Shown: positions 43,772 through 52,593 of the stretch, in pieces
How positions within the stretch are numbered: the first letter of the stretch is position 1
How the letters are laid out: every line of letters begins with the position of its first letter
Source: UBA9926 sp018645765
Lineage (GTDB): Bacteria > Pseudomonadota > Gammaproteobacteria > Pseudomonadales > Azotimanducaceae
Length of the DNA stretch: 64,000 nucleotides
NCBI GenBank assembly: GCA_949372755.1
Contig: CASIBO010000003.1
Coordinates: 220,522 to 284,521 of the forward strand
Reading direction: 5' to 3'
Made by a program: the position numbers and the translations under genes
Notes under the pieces: model-generated
The model's database searches: none
What the model saw: the letters and a program-made list of their open reading frames with translations, nothing else
Told to the model about the DNA's origin: nothing

Positions 43772-46672
43772 CTATAGCTGCGTCACCTGAAATGAATCAG
43801 GCAGGGTACGCGCGCCTTCTAAATCGGTGACCACAGAAAGACTCTTCCCGCCTGACAAAATCTGCTCTGCCGCATCAATAACCGATTCAGGGGTGACGGC
43901 GAACAGAGCGGCTCGATGCGCGCGCCGGTGCGCGTGCGAACGGCCCTGCAGCTGCTGATAAAAATCCCCGCGCGCTTCACCTGCCGGCGAACCGGGCGCA
44001 TCCTGACTACTCATGAGGCCCAGAACGGCCTCCTCAATCAGGTTCGATGACCATTTCATCGAACGAACAGCGTCCAGCGCACCATCGAAGACCGAAAAGG
44101 TCTTGAGCAGTTCTGGGTCTCGATACGAATAGAGCCGGAACAATCCGTTCGCTGCGTCATAGCTGGCCCCGCCACCGTAGGCCCCACCTTTTTCACGAAT
44201 CTCGGCATGTAGATACTGGTTTCGCAAAACCGCAGCCAGCACTTGGACCGCGGCTACAGCGGCACTGGATTCACTAGGGCAAGCGTACGCTGCGGCACAA
44301 AAATTGACTTCTGTTTCGGTCACATAAGCTGTTTCGAGCGCCGTTTGTTCAGCCAGGATCAATTGCTGTGCTGGACCCGGCTGGGTCAAGGTGCCCCTCT
44401 GTAACAAAGCATTTACCAATTCCGGCAATTGGGCTTCGTCGGCGATCACCATTGCGCTCTGAGGCGCCTGCTGAAATCGGGCATATAATTCCGCCAGATC
44501 GGCCGCAAGGCTGGCTACATTGCCGTCCGCGATCTTTGCAACCAGGGCCTTGAAATACGCTAAGGAGCCCAATCCTGATAACTGATGGTTCAACGCTGAA
44601 ATCTTTGAAAATGCAGCAGACGCTGCGAGCATCGCCAGACTGTGACCCTGATTGATCACGCCCATTTGCTTTCTAGTATTGGATTGCCGCACGAGCTCTG
44701 CAATGCGCCCTGTTTCATCAAACCGCAAGCCCTGTGCAGTTTCATTCAGTAACGCCATCATCTTGCTTGCGTTCCGAGCAAGCGATCGGCTACTCAACAC
44801 AAAGAAGGCGCCCGCTTGATCCGTATTGGCAAGACTTGCTCTCACACTGGCAAACGCGCTAATCCCTCCAGTCAAGGACTGTTGCAAATTTTGTACGTCA
44901 AGATAGTCCTGACGCCCAAAGCCCAACTCACCCGCGATCTGATTCAGTACCGGCAGCAATCGCCAGTCCGCTTCATTCAACACCGGCAGCTCGCGAATCA
45001 ACTGATGGTACACAATGCCATTACAGCCAGCGCCGTAGGCCGTAACGGGCCCAGTCACAATGGGTTCCGGGTAAGGATGATCCTTCGGCACATCCTTCAA
45101 GGTTACCTTGGGCAAAATCTCCAAATCTTCAACTTCAGTTTGCCTTCGCGTCAAAGCAGCGGTTTGATCCATCACGTAACGGCGTTCAGTGTCACTCATG
45201 GCCTCGACGGTGGTCTGCAACCGCGCCCGCTCTGCTTCGGCTTTTTCCTGCGCGAGATTAACATCCGGCTGCAGGGTCAAGGTCACTCGGTGCTGATTTT
45301 CGAGCAATAACGTCCGAGCCAAACCTTTAATAAACTCGGGATCTTGGATATCTTTTCGAAGCGTCTCAATGGCCGCATCAAGATCCAACAATTCGACCGG
45401 GTCACCCCGATGAATGGCGGCAGACAGACAGGAGAAGATCAGCTGCAAACCATAAGGCATGCCGTCACCACCCACCTCACGCTGCGACAACTCGATTTGA
45501 TGTAAAACGGCCTGCAATTGCGCAAGGGGGATACCATGCTCCGCGACTTCTGTAATGACCTGAAGCACCGCCGCCTCGAAGGCTTCCGCCGCATCGCCGG
45601 ATACCCCTTCGATCCCGCAAAGGAAACTCATTTCACGATGGCTTTCCTCAAGACCCGTTAAAGGCGAGACCGACTCTGCCATCGGAAAGGCCTCTAGTGC
45701 CCGCCGCAAAGGCGAGCCGCTATGATCCAATAACGCATCCGACAGCAAATTCGCTTGCAGCAGTCCAGCAAGGTCGGTCGATTCGCCGAGCAGCCAAGCC
45801 ATCACCAGCTGTGACTTCGGCGCCTCATCACCCGCCTCACTCGCAGCATAGCGAGCCTCGTGCCGCACAGGGGCCGACAATCTATGCTCCAGACCCACTT
45901 CGATGTGATCAACTGAACGTTCGAAGTGGCCTAAGGCCCGATCTTCCAGCACATCCTGTAGTTCAACGACATCAATGGCGCCAAAGGTCATAAACACGGC
46001 ATTGCTGGGGTGATAATGGGTTTCGTAGAAGTCTTTGAACGCCTCGTACGTCAACCCAGGAATCTCTGCCGGGTCGCCACCCGAGTTATGATGATAGGTC
46101 GCGGTTGGAAACAATTTTTGATTCAACGCTTCCCAGAGCACGGCCCTCGAGGAGCTCATATCCCCCTTCATTTCGTTCAAGACCACCCCTTTATAGACCA
46201 GCGGAGAGTCTGGGTTGTCCTGCTCAGAGAATTCAACCCGGTGACCTTCTTGGGCAAAATCCAATGGATCTAAACGCGCAAAAAAGACCGCATCAAGATA
46301 CACGTCCAAAAGATTGTAGAAATCTTTTCGGTTAACACTCGCAAACGGATAGGCCGTGTAATCACTGGCTGTAAACGCATTCATAAAGGTGTTTAGTGAT
46401 CGGCGCAGCATAGAGAAAAACGGGTCACGAACCGGGAATCGAGCGCTGCCGCACAGCGCTGTGTGCTCAAGAATGTGTGCTACGCCGCTTGAGTCTTCTG
46501 GCACCGTGCGTAGCGCCACCATGAACACTCGCTCCTCATGATCACTCGCCAGATGAAAATGTTTCGCACCTGTTCTACGATGCTCGTATTCAATGACCTC
46601 GACGTCGAGGGTTTCTATTCGATGGCTCCGAATCCGAGCAAACCCCACAAGGTTTGATTTAACTTGATTCAT
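43772..46672 (-). CDS. M16C-family (presequence protease-like) insulinase-type metallopeptidase
   Basis: A 966-aa protein with two pairs of M16 domains. The inverted zinc motif HILEH appears at residues about 71-75 (GVAHILEHTALCGS), with the downstream Glu in the KGVVLNEMKGDMSSS region. The size and the RYPVRDPFF-like segment (ARFPVRDPFFSMLRRSLNTF) put it with PreP/COG1026, which degrade short peptides within a closed chamber. It has no signal peptide and is probably cytoplasmic. ATG 46672 starts 4 nt after the stop of the AGCS gene; a TTG at 46693 would overlap that gene. Confidence 0.88.
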   Translation of the reverse strand: MNQVKSNLVGFARIRSHRIETLDVEVIEYEHRRTGAKHFHLASDHEERVFMVALRTVPEDSSGVAHILEHTALCGSARFPVRDPFFSMLRRSLNTFMNAFTASDYTAYPFASVNRKDFYNLLDVYLDAVFFARLDPLDFAQEGHRVEFSEQDNPDSPLVYKGVVLNEMKGDMSSSRAVLWEALNQKLFPTATYHHNSGGDPAEIPGLTYEAFKDFYETHYHPSNAVFMTFGAIDVVELQDVLEDRALGHFERSVDHIEVGLEHRLSAPVRHEARYAASEAGDEAPKSQLVMAWLLGESTDLAGLLQANLLSDALLDHSGSPLRRALEAFPMAESVSPLTGLEESHREMSFLCGIEGVSGDAAEAFEAAVLQVITEVAEHGIPLAQLQAVLHQIELSQREVGGDGMPYGLQLIFSCLSAAIHRGDPVELLDLDAAIETLRKDIQDPEFIKGLARTLLLENQHRVTLTLQPDVNLAQEKAEAERARLQTTVEAMSDTERRYVMDQTAALTRRQTEVEDLEILPKVTLKDVPKDHPYPEPIVTGPVTAYGAGCNGIVYHQLIRELPVLNEADWRLLPVLNQIAGELGFGRQDYLDVQNLQQSLTGGISAFASVRASLANTDQAGAFFVLSSRSLARNASKMMALLNETAQGLRFDETGRIAELVRQSNTRKQMGVINQGHSLAMLAASAAFSKISALNHQLSGLGSLAYFKALVAKIADGNVASLAADLAELYARFQQAPQSAMVIADEAQLPELVNALLQRGTLTQPGPAQQLILAEQTALETAYVTETEVNFCAAAYACPSESSAAVAAVQVLAAVLRNQYLHAEIREKGGAYGGGASYDAANGLFRLYSYRDPELLKTFSVFDGALDAVRSMKWSSNLIEEAVLGLMSSQDAPGSPAGEARGDFYQQLQGRSHAHRRAHRAALFAVTPESVIDAAEQILSGGKSLSVVTDLEGARTLPDSFQVTQL

Positions 46673-46676
46673 TGCT

Positions 46677-48332
46677 TTAGCGCCTAGACTCAAAATCTTG
46701 CCAATAATCCGCGATGGCTTGCTTCATCTCTTTTCGCAACAGCAAGATTGCAATCAGATTCGGAATGGTCATGAACGCCACCGTAATCGCGGCAATTAAC
46801 CAGATCAGAGACGTGTCAGCGATGGCGGCAAAGAAAAAGCCGAGCACATAGGTCAGCCTGTAAGGCGTAAGCCACGCCGTACCCACCAAATAGACCACCG
46901 CCCGATCACCATAATAGCTCCAGGCCACCGCGGTCGAAAACGCGAACAATAGCAGCACCAAGGCAACAACATAGCGACCATAATCACCAAACGCGCTGCG
47001 TGTGAAAGCCTCAGAAGTCAGCGCGGCAGAATGAATGAGGGATTTTCCGGTCAACACAACATCATTCTCAATGTTGCCCCGATTAACCGTCAGGGTGCCG
47101 GTAAACCGCCGATCAACGGATCCAATCAAAACCCCTTCGGCAACAGAACGATTGTGGAGCAAGGTGAACGGTCCAGGCTGGAGCACCCCTTCGACCACTT
47201 CTATGGTCCCATTAAAGGGTTCGATTTTACTGTCTCGACCATTGAGGTAATCAAAGAGCGCGGCCCGATCCTGCTCGGCAGTATCCGTCCAAACCCCGGT
47301 CACAACATTCGTGTCGAACTGTTGAAATTGATTCTCGTGCTTTTCTAGCCAAACCCCAGAGGACAGAATGACCAGCCCCGTCAGCGTGCAAATAATAATG
47401 GTGTCAATGAAAGGCTCTAAAATTGAGACCATGCCTTCTGATACAGGCTGGTCTGTTCGGGCCGCGGCATGCGCGATGGGGGCGCTGCCTTGCCCTGCCT
47501 CATTAGAATACAACCCGCGCCCGACGCCTTTATTAAAGGCATAAGCAAAGGTTGCGCCGAGGAAGCCGCCAACAGCCGCCGATCCGGTAAAGGCGTCACT
47601 CACCACATTCATCAAAGATGGCCAAACATTTTCGATGTTGGCAAAGACCACCGCGAGGCCCGTTACGAAATACAGAATGGCCATCGTCGGCACAATCTTT
47701 TCAGCCACCTTAATAATCCGTTTAACGCCGCCTAAAATAACCACCGCTAACAACAGGGCCAACACGCCGCCCGTCATCCACTCAGGAATGCCAAAGGTGC
47801 CCTGCAGGCCGACCGCGATATTATTGCTTTGGGGCATATTGCCAGAACCAAAGCTGCTAACGACCGTCGCTATGGCGAATATCACCCCCAACCATTTCAG
47901 ATTGAGGCCTTTCTCCATGACAAACATAGGGCCACCGACAATGTAGCCTTCATCGTCCACGTCCCGATATTTATGGCTGAGCGTGACTTCGACAAACTTA
48001 GTAGTCATGCCAAAGAACGCGGTCATCCACATCCAAAACAGGGCCGCCGGACCGCCTAAAAAGATTGCAAACGCAACACCACCAATATTGCCGGTCCCGA
48101 CCGTGCCAGAAATCGCCGTTGTCAGCGCTTGGAAGTGCGAGGCGTCGCCCGTCGCACCTGGCTTGTCATACTGCCCGCGCAACACCCGCCAAGCATGCCG
48201 AAAGTAGAAAATCTGGGGCGCTTTCAGATAAATTGTAAAGAAAATGCCCGTGCCCAATAGCAGATAGGGAAAGTACCACGCCGATTGCAGGAGCCCATCG
48301 AAGAAGGTCAGTATTTGTTCCAAATCGGCCAT
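46677..48332 (-). CDS. Alanine/glycine:cation symporter (AGCS) with a large insert
   Basis: A 551-aa AGCS-family transporter, about 100 residues longer than usual. The family signature GTVGTGNIGGVAFAIFLGGP and FWMWMTAFFGM is intact. Residues about 335-445 form a soluble insert (starting SGVWLEKHENQFQQ and ending at the ALTSEAFTRSAFGDYGRY helix), between the membrane segments before and after. It should co-transport small amino acids with Na+ or H+. The gene lies directly upstream of M16 protease, so peptide breakdown and amino-acid uptake may be co-expressed. Confidence 0.9.
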   Translation of the reverse strand: MADLEQILTFFDGLLQSAWYFPYLLLGTGIFFTIYLKAPQIFYFRHAWRVLRGQYDKPGATGDASHFQALTTAISGTVGTGNIGGVAFAIFLGGPAALFWMWMTAFFGMTTKFVEVTLSHKYRDVDDEGYIVGGPMFVMEKGLNLKWLGVIFAIATVVSSFGSGNMPQSNNIAVGLQGTFGIPEWMTGGVLALLLAVVILGGVKRIIKVAEKIVPTMAILYFVTGLAVVFANIENVWPSLMNVVSDAFTGSAAVGGFLGATFAYAFNKGVGRGLYSNEAGQGSAPIAHAAARTDQPVSEGMVSILEPFIDTIIICTLTGLVILSSGVWLEKHENQFQQFDTNVVTGVWTDTAEQDRAALFDYLNGRDSKIEPFNGTIEVVEGVLQPGPFTLLHNRSVAEGVLIGSVDRRFTGTLTVNRGNIENDVVLTGKSLIHSAALTSEAFTRSAFGDYGRYVVALVLLLFAFSTAVAWSYYGDRAVVYLVGTAWLTPYRLTYVLGFFFAAIADTSLIWLIAAITVAFMTIPNLIAILLLRKEMKQAIADYWQDFESRR

Positions 48333-48436
48333 ATCGAGATTCTCTTATAGATTTTCCGGGTGCGCCTAAGGTAGCAAATATCCCGCGAGGAGGATATGCC
48401 GCGTTCGTGTATCGCGCAGCCTGCTGATGCAGACGC

Positions 48437-49162
48437 CTAATCAGACCGGCCAGGCGCACCCAGGCTCGTGGTTGGCATTTGATAATTCACGGCCAGTCCA
48501 AACGCATCGACGACTGATTCTGACATGAGCGGCTCGGGGCTCGACAAGCCGAGCAGGTACAAAACCATGGCATCCAGCACGTCATCGACTTGAACCTGCG
48601 CTTTGCGGGTATGCTGGTACAACTCGGCCAGCACTTTGCTGGGCTTCAAACCTTGACGTTCGAGCAGCGCAATTCGCTCGGCTTGCCCCAGCGCTTGTTT
48701 TTTGGAATATCGCATTGGCGCGCCTTCAAAGGTCGCAAACAACAACTCAGGATGCGCTTCTAGGACGCGGGGGCGAAGTCGCGGCTGCGCCTGCAAACAT
48801 TGATCAACTTCTTTAATTTTTGGACAGATATACCAAGACTGTAGCGAAATCTTCTTGCCTTGGACTCGGGCATTACAATCACAGGCGGCTTGAAAGCTTT
48901 CTGCATAGACCGCAGAGCGCGCCGGCACATTAAAGACACTGCCGGCTCTGCCAGGCAGACGCTGTCGCGCCAGACGTTCGACTTGCCGATTGTCCGCCTC
49001 CGGAAGGCCAATCGGCATGTCCACAAACAACGGCCCGCTTGGTGCTGATCGCACCACCGCATCAAACGTTTCAACGACCGTTGCCGTAACCACACCCGCC
49101 TGCTGCTGGACAACGACCCAGCCACCCTTGCAGCCATCAACCCCTGCAGCCGCCGGCGTCAT
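48437..49162 (-). CDS. DUF429 family protein
   Basis: A 241-aa DUF429 protein. Conserved pieces are AGVDGCKGGWVVV at the N terminus, LFVDMPIGLP and the C-terminal DDVLDAMVLYLLG with its acidic pair, which resemble an RNase H-like fold. Molecular function is unknown. The ATG overlaps the gor stop as ATGA, so it is translated with glutathione reductase. Confidence 0.85.
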   Translation of the reverse strand: MTPAAAGVDGCKGGWVVVQQQAGVVTATVVETFDAVVRSAPSGPLFVDMPIGLPEADNRQVERLARQRLPGRAGSVFNVPARSAVYAESFQAACDCNARVQGKKISLQSWYICPKIKEVDQCLQAQPRLRPRVLEAHPELLFATFEGAPMRYSKKQALGQAERIALLERQGLKPSKVLAELYQHTRKAQVQVDDVLDAMVLYLLGLSSPEPLMSESVVDAFGLAVNYQMPTTSLGAPGRSD

Positions 49163-50514
49163 GCCACGGGAGATCGCATCGTGACGAATTCTTCTGCTGC
49201 CGTCGGATGAATCCCGACGGTTTGATCGAACACCGCTTTGGTCGCACCGGCCTTCATCGCTACCGCAAGTCCTTGGATAATCTCACCGGCTTCGGCGCCC
49301 ACCATGTGGATCCCGAGCACTCGATCCGTTGCAACTTCAACAATCATTTTCATCAGGCTCCGCTCATCACTACCGGTTAAGGTATGTTTCAGCGGCCGGA
49401 ACTCTGATCGAAAAACAGCAATCGCGCCGAATTGCTCACGCGCTTCGGCTTCGGTCAACCCCACCGTTGCAATGTTGGGCTGACAGAATACGGCCGTTGC
49501 AATCCCCGAATAATCCATGACCTTACTTTCGTCAGCAAACTGCGTGCTGGCAAAGCACATCGCTTCATGAATCGCGACCGGTGTGAGTTGAATTCGATCC
49601 GTTACGTCACCCAAAGCGAAAATATTGGGCTCGCTGGTTTGATAAAACTTGTCGACAATGATCGCGCCATTCTCTCGCTGCGCCACATTCACCGTATCAA
49701 GGCCCAAATCATCGACCGCCGGTTTGCGACCCGTGGCAGTTAAAATGAGGTCGGTTTCCAAGGTGCGGCCATCGGTGAAGGTGGCAAGCAATGTGCCGTC
49801 GGGATTACGGCTGACCGAGGCAAGCGTTGCGTTAAACTGCAAATCAATCTGTTTCTTCAGCAGCTCGTTTTTGACCATAATGCGAACATCTTCATCGAAC
49901 CCCCTTAAAAACAATGGCCCTCGGTAAGCCAGTTCGGTGCTAACGCCAAGCCCTGCAAAAATGCCCGCAAACTCGACGGCAATGTAGCCGCCACCCAAAA
50001 CGAGGGCTCGCTTGGGCAAGTGCTTTAAATAAAACACCTCATTGGACGTAATAACGTGTTCCGCACCCGGAATATCTTGTTTCGTAGGCCAGCCACCGGT
50101 CGCGATCAGAATCTTGTCGGTGGTCACGCTTTTTCCGTCAATGTCGATGGTGTGGGCATCGCGTATCCTGGCCCGTCCGGCAAAATGGGTGACACCCGCC
50201 TGATCCAGCAGCCCCTCATAAATACCGTTCAATCGGGCAATTTCCTGATCTTTGTTCGCAACCAACGTTTTCCAATTAAAACGCGCGGGCTCGGACTGCC
50301 AACCAAAACCGGCGGATTCGTTGAAATCCTCATGGTAGTGCGAGGCATAAACAAAGAGCTTTTTCGGAATGCAGCCAACGTTAACGCAAGTGCCTCCCAT
50401 GAATTTTTCTTCAGCGGTTGCCACGCGCGCGCCATACTGCGCGCTCATTCTTGCTGCGCGCACGCCGCCGGACCCAACACCAATGACGAATAAGTCATAG
50501 TCATATGCGGTCAT
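49159..50514 (-). CDS. gor: Gor, glutathione-disulfide reductase
   Basis: A 451-aa flavoprotein disulfide reductase. It has the FAD-binding GVGSGGVRAARMSA, the redox-active disulfide GGTCVNVGCIPKK, the NADPH-binding GGGYIAVEFAGI and the C-terminal HPTAAEE with the catalytic His. It regenerates reduced glutathione using NADPH. ATG 50514 with AAGGA upstream is chosen; 40 further in-frame codons upstream do not match the family. It is divergent from the DOMON gene by 75 bp. Confidence 0.93.
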   Translation of the reverse strand: MTAYDYDLFVIGVGSGGVRAARMSAQYGARVATAEEKFMGGTCVNVGCIPKKLFVYASHYHEDFNESAGFGWQSEPARFNWKTLVANKDQEIARLNGIYEGLLDQAGVTHFAGRARIRDAHTIDIDGKSVTTDKILIATGGWPTKQDIPGAEHVITSNEVFYLKHLPKRALVLGGGYIAVEFAGIFAGLGVSTELAYRGPLFLRGFDEDVRIMVKNELLKKQIDLQFNATLASVSRNPDGTLLATFTDGRTLETDLILTATGRKPAVDDLGLDTVNVAQRENGAIIVDKFYQTSEPNIFALGDVTDRIQLTPVAIHEAMCFASTQFADESKVMDYSGIATAVFCQPNIATVGLTEAEAREQFGAIAVFRSEFRPLKHTLTGSDERSLMKMIVEVATDRVLGIHMVGAEAGEIIQGLAVAMKAGATKAVFDQTVGIHPTAAEEFVTMRSPVA

Positions 50515-50589
50515 GTCCAATATTCCTTTCAGATTCTTAATGTCGCTAGGATACACTAGCCTTCCGCAACTAGGTGACTCGATAGACGT

Positions 50590-51117
50590 ATGCGCATCGA
50601 TCTCGTTCCATTTTCTCCCTGCTTGGCAGTTCAAGCTCTGCGCTACACCCTTATCTCTGAATCCAGTTCAGAGCTCCGATTGACGGTCCAGTTAAAGGGT
50701 TCGATCGCCTCAGAGCTTGAGGACGTCGATCAAGTCGGCCAACGCGTATTTGGGCTGTGGCAGCATCATTGCTTTGAACTCTTTCTTGGCGAGGCGGGAT
50801 CGACCGCCTATTGGGAGCTGAACCTTGCCCCGAATGGCAATTGGAATTGTTTTGGATTTAGTGATTATCGACAGGATCAAAAAGAATCGGATCGCTGCGC
50901 GCTAACCGAATTCAGCGCTGTTCGTCGCGGCCGGACTTATCAACTTGAAGCTAGGATTTTAATCCATCCAGCACTTCAATCCTCGGGCTGCGTTTTAAGC
51001 CTCGGGGCAGCCGCCATCATCGAGACAGCAAGCGATCTGAACTATTTTTCAATCCGTCATGGCACAACGCCAGACTTCCACCACCGGGACCATCACATAC
51101 CATGGGAACTTCAATGA
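50590..51117 (+). CDS. DOMON-like domain protein linked to NamZ
   Basis: A 175-aa beta-sheet protein. The pattern of hydrophobic strands, LWQHHCFELFLG and the AYWELNLAPNGNWNCFGF segment resemble DOMON-like (carbohydrate-binding) domains seen with DUF1343 in other bacteria. There is no signal peptide. Its stop overlaps the namZ start (ATGA), which supports joint function in muropeptide use. Confidence 0.75.
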   Translation: MRIDLVPFSPCLAVQALRYTLISESSSELRLTVQLKGSIASELEDVDQVGQRVFGLWQHHCFELFLGEAGSTAYWELNLAPNGNWNCFGFSDYRQDQKESDRCALTEFSAVRRGRTYQLEARILIHPALQSSGCVLSLGAAAIIETASDLNYFSIRHGTTPDFHHRDHHIPWELQ

Positions 51118-52316
51118 CTTTTAAGTTTGGCCTTGAACGATTATTAACCGATTCAGACCGCCTAGCGACGCTAAAAAGCGCCCGTGTCGGCTTGGTCGCA
51201 CACCCTGCGTCCGTGACTCAAGACCTAAGCCATGCGCTTGACGCCCTGGTCGGCGCAGGCATTCACCCCAAATGCGTTTTTGGACCACAGCATGGCGTGC
51301 GAGGCGACAAGCAAGACAATATGATTGAGTCCGATGACTACCTAGACCCAACCCATGGAATCCCGGTCTATAGCTTGTATGGCCATCATAGAAGACCCAC
51401 GCCTGAACGATTGGCCGGCCTCGATATCATCTTGTTCGACCTTCAGGATCTTGGTTGCCGCATTTACACCTACATTACGACCCTGCAATACTTCTTAGCA
51501 GCCGCCGCCTCGACCGAACTTGAAATATGGGTACTGGATCGACCGAATCCTGCTGGTAGGGGAATTGATGGCTTGCGGCTAGAGGCCGGTCAAGAAAGTT
51601 TCGTCGGCGCCGCGGCCCTTCCCTGCCGATATGGATTAACCATTGGTGAGCTGGCACTCTGGATGAATGCCCAACTATCACAGCCTGCACATCTAACATT
51701 AATTGAAATGATGCACTATTCACCCAACACGCGGCCAAGCTTCGGCTGGCCAAGCGAACTGTCTTGGGTGAATCCCAGCCCGAACGCAAGCAGTCTTAAC
51801 ATGGCCCGATCGTTTTCGGGCACGGTACTGCTCGAAGGCACCACGCTATCGGAGGGCCGAGGAACCACTTTCCCCCTCGAAGTCATTGGCGGCCCGGGTT
51901 TTCCAGCGCAACACATCAAGGCTGAATTGGAAGCCAGCCTGCCCGAGGCGCTGTCTGGCGCCGTGCTTCGCCCCTGCTATTTTGAGCCAACCTTTCACAA
52001 ACACCAGGGAAAGCTGTGCCAGGGACTACAAATTCATACGGACCAACCCAATTTTAACGCCGAAACCTTTCAGCCGTTCCGCATCATCGCCTACGCCCTA
52101 AAACTGCTCAAATTGAGCGAACCCGAGGTCGAACTCTGGCGGCATCATGAATACGAGTATGAAACAGGCCGGGTGCCCATCGACGTGATCAATGGCGGCC
52201 CGCAACTTAGACAATGGGTCGATGATGACACGCAGTCCCTTGACCAACTGACCCACCAACTGGATGCAACGCGAGCGCTTTGGTTGCCTGAGATCGCTCA
52301 GTTTTATAGGTACTAG
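51114..52316 (+). CDS. namZ: NamZ-like exo-beta-N-acetylmuramidase (DUF1343)
   Basis: A 400-aa DUF1343 protein. Segments such as GLVAHPASVT, CVFGPQHGVRGDKQDNM, IPVYSLYG, DLQDLGCRIYTYITTLQYF and DRPNPAGR match NamZ, which cuts N-acetylmuramic acid from peptidoglycan fragments. No signal peptide is seen, so it may act in the cytoplasm on imported muropeptides. ATG 51114 overlaps the DOMON gene; ATG 51102 would add four residues. The DUF1343 family also includes members of unknown specificity. Confidence 0.85.
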   Translation: MTFKFGLERLLTDSDRLATLKSARVGLVAHPASVTQDLSHALDALVGAGIHPKCVFGPQHGVRGDKQDNMIESDDYLDPTHGIPVYSLYGHHRRPTPERLAGLDIILFDLQDLGCRIYTYITTLQYFLAAAASTELEIWVLDRPNPAGRGIDGLRLEAGQESFVGAAALPCRYGLTIGELALWMNAQLSQPAHLTLIEMMHYSPNTRPSFGWPSELSWVNPSPNASSLNMARSFSGTVLLEGTTLSEGRGTTFPLEVIGGPGFPAQHIKAELEASLPEALSGAVLRPCYFEPTFHKHQGKLCQGLQIHTDQPNFNAETFQPFRIIAYALKLLKLSEPEVELWRHHEYEYETGRVPIDVINGGPQLRQWVDDDTQSLDQLTHQLDATRALWLPEIAQFYRY

Positions 52317-52593
52317 CGGATCACCTGCTTCTCAAACTAATCGCCCTCTTGGGATTCTGATGCCTGGTGCTAACTCAACATAGCCGTGGCGCTTGCAGCA
52401 ACAGGTTGTGATCGATTTCGAGGAGAAGAACGCCCAGCGACCAACCCTTATTACCATGATGTTAAACACTTCGTCCGGGCTGCTTTTGCCGCTTTTATTC
52501 GCCTCCACCTAAGCCTTAGCCACGTCAAAGTCCCCGTTATGTGCTCAGACGAGCTGTGTGGTAGCATCTGCGCTTTTTCGGGGAGGAAGCCTT
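52317..52593. other. Leader region of the LeuB-like gene
   Basis: The gap between namZ and the dehydrogenase. An 18-codon frame rich in leucine lies at 52456-52512. A CCCCG near 52531 can pair with CGGGG that overlaps the GGGGAGGAAG ribosome-binding site just before ATG 52594. Both are suggestive only; no classical terminator is seen. Confidence 0.4.

Noticed and set aside
48394..48438. AGGAGG followed by a 14-codon frame on the plus strand
   Set aside because: Too short, the spacing is only two bases, and it opposes the minus-strand transcripts.
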